Assembly (NCBI GenBank): GCA_965153455.1
Contig: OZ234496.1
Location: 1,984,001-2,048,000 of the forward strand
DNA from: Sphagnum compactum
Taxonomy: Eukaryota; Bryophyta; Sphagnopsida; Sphagnales
Length of the DNA: 64,000 nt
Direction of reading: 5' to 3'
Part shown: positions 62,011-64,000 of the stretch, one piece after another
How the letters are laid out: each line of letters starts with the position of its first letter
Numbering within the stretch: the first letter of the stretch is position 1
Notes under the pieces: model-generated
Told to the model about the DNA's origin: nothing
Seen by the model: the letters and a program-made list of their open reading frames with translations, nothing else
Database searches by the model: none
Position numbers and translations under genes: made by a program

Positions 62011-64000
62011 CCTAAACAAAAGTTAACTTGCAACGAATGAAACAGATAAGTTCGAACTAGAAAGTTCGAAACTTGAGGGAGCATTTGCAACCAACGGAAA
62101 TTTTGCAACCCAAAAAACTCAAACACAATGTGCAAAGAAGAGATAAAAAAAAACTCTAGAGGCTTGAATCATGCCTTGTTTCATAACCTGCACACACATG
62201 AGCAATAGGTTAGTAAGGTCCCATGAGTATAAAGAAATGTAAAAAGAAATTGCAAGCTTGACAATGATTCTAAAATAGGTTGAGAAAGATCCTTGGTCCA
62301 ACACAGAAATCACAAAGCACACCAAGGGAAGGAGTGCCTCAACAACACTAGCGACTCCAACGACATTGAGAAACAACAAATTCAACAAATTCCTATTATA
62401 GTGCACATGAGAGAAACTAAACCCTAAGTTTGCAGTGCCCATTCTAGTTTAGCAAATTAGGGTTAATGGAACAACTATTTTGCTATGATCGTTGATTGGT
62501 CTTTTTTTTGAGATTTTAAACCTTGGCCCTTCATGCATGATGAACTATTTTGTGAGAAAAATTAGTGGTGTTGGCATCCATGCAGTTTGAAAACAAGAAG
62601 TATGTTGTCCACTTGTTAGCAAATTGAAGATTGATCATGCAGTGTGATGTGTTTGCTGATCAGTCACCCATGTGTTTGTTTTGTACCTTTTCCAACTTTT
62701 AAAGGACCCATACTTTGAATGGGCATATCTTAGTCATTTCTCAATCATTCAATGTGATCTAAGTGGCTATGGATATGCTGGAGCTGATTTCCAAATTGTA
62801 TTTGAAGAGTAGGACGAGCCAAACACTCGATTGGCTGCTACCCTACATTTTTGAGTTTTTTCTTTCAATTTGAGTTAGGGTAAAGCCAAATTTGTTGCTT
62901 CATTTGTAATTGTGAATGTGGAAATTTGTGCTATTAGAGGGCACTGGTGACTACATTACTTATACACAGCAATTCCACTCCAGCCCCAAAAAAAAGGGAC
63001 CCAAAGCTTTCCTGTCCTGTGTGTTTGTGCAAACAATTGTCATTTTTATTTTGTTTCTCTGCATGTGCACTCTCTGCAAACAAATGTTGCAACAATTTGT
63101 TGCATGTGAGAAGCACTACTGACTGAAAAAGTCTCCAACAGTATTCAAGAAAGAGGACTAGTGGGGGATGATGTTTGGGATTGCAGAGATAAATGAATGG
63201 TTTTGTTTTGTTTTGTTTTTTCTTCTCTCTCTTTCTTCCTCCACTAGACTCCAGAGGGTTTAACAACACTTATTACAAACACCCTATTAAAAAAATCCCA
63301 TTGCCACTTCCTTTTAAAAAAAAACCAGATCCAACATCCAGTGACCACCAGTCTGCCCTTCCCAACGGTCCCAGTATCCCACTCCTCAGCTTCTTTGAAG
63401 ACATGAATGTGTGAGGACAAAACATTGGGGACACGTTAAATCAATCAAACAAACAAACAAACTTACGGACAAAAGAAGACCACCCTGAATCATAATGTTG
63501 TAGTCTGCCACTCCCAGAGATCCAGTGTACACCCAATGTACAAAGCTTGCAATTCAGCAGAGGTTGTTGGCAGGCAAAGGGATATATATCATTGCATCCA
63601 TATCTGAGCTAAATACATCGTTCCTATGAGGGATCAGATCATGCGTACGTATGTACGCATGTATTGATATCATCCATGTTTATGTTAAAGAAACGATTTA
63701 ATATAACAGAAATATATTCTCATCAGTTTTTTCCTCTTTTGTGAAATTTTCCACGCACTTGGCGACAAAAATTAATACAAAGGATTTTAGTCAATAAATG
63801 CACCAAAGTTGCTAAAGTTTGATGTTTAAACCCCCACAGAAAACATAAAATTCCCCAGTGTGGGTTATATCATAAAATTCCCGTGTGTGGGTTATATCAT
63901 AAAATTGAAGAGAGAACCCCCATTCTCTGTTGGAAATTGACAAGAGATCCATGAGAGAATAAAGATGGTTAAAACACTCATTTCATCAGAAGCTCTGTAC
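62011..64000. other. Non-genic right end
   Basis: No gene recognised. Small features: palindrome CATGCGTACGTATGTACGCATG at 63640-63661, and a 27-bp tandem duplication (ataaaattcccc...gggttatatc) at about 63845-63898. Confidence 0.5.

Noticed and set aside
61490-62019. 100- to 151-codon ORFs on both strands
   Set aside because: Low-complexity translations of a GA-rich minisatellite; no start context or family resemblance.

Overview
The window is nuclear DNA of a land plant or close streptophyte. This rests on four spliced genes of plant families (an IREH1-type AGC kinase, the chloroplast galactolipid synthase DGD1, a Claspin/Mrc1-like protein and mitochondrial ribosomal protein uL4m), an intronless glycine-rich RNA-binding protein, a nuclear tRNA-Leu, and telomere-type TTTAGGG motifs. 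Introns are short (about 60-700 bp) while the DNA between genes is long, AT-rich and full of decayed repeats. I cannot fix the species. All exon boundaries were read by eye from splice signals, reading phase and protein similarity recalled from memory.

Layout. 195-2034 (minus): 5' part of an IREH1-like kinase; the kinase domain lies off the left edge. 2.0-4.15 kb: its upstream/leader DNA. 4.15-12.9 kb: AT-rich gene desert that opens with a long-inverted-repeat element. 13.5-14.06 kb (plus): glycine-rich RNA-binding protein. 17.5-20.9 kb (minus): complete six-exon DGD1. 21.5-37.6 kb: repeat-rich block with two TIR elements, dispersed repeats, a broken PIF/Harbinger transposase, a ~162-bp satellite-like array, a degraded F-box-like ORF and a foldback. 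37.6-44.1 kb (minus): Claspin-like gene of 14 exons, with E2F-like motifs upstream. 46.4 kb (minus): tRNA-Leu(UAG). 48.16-49.12 kb: non-autonomous Helitron. 50.1-52.5 kb (minus): uL4m. 53-64 kb: mostly non-genic DNA with a decayed pogo/Tigger-like transposase and GA-rich minisatellites.

The genes do not form a pathway or cluster; they are ordinary housekeeping, lipid, replication and signalling genes set in repetitive DNA. I found no undescribed multi-gene system. The best leads are a triplicated 40-bp promoter unit with E2F-like cores plus a canonical E2F site at the Claspin gene, two GC-AG introns with the same CAG|GCATG donor, a telomere-motif insertion visible by comparing two copies of one repeat, a telomere-like minisatellite occupying a transposase intron, a structurally clean Helitron, and a TIR element with an exact 8-bp target duplication.
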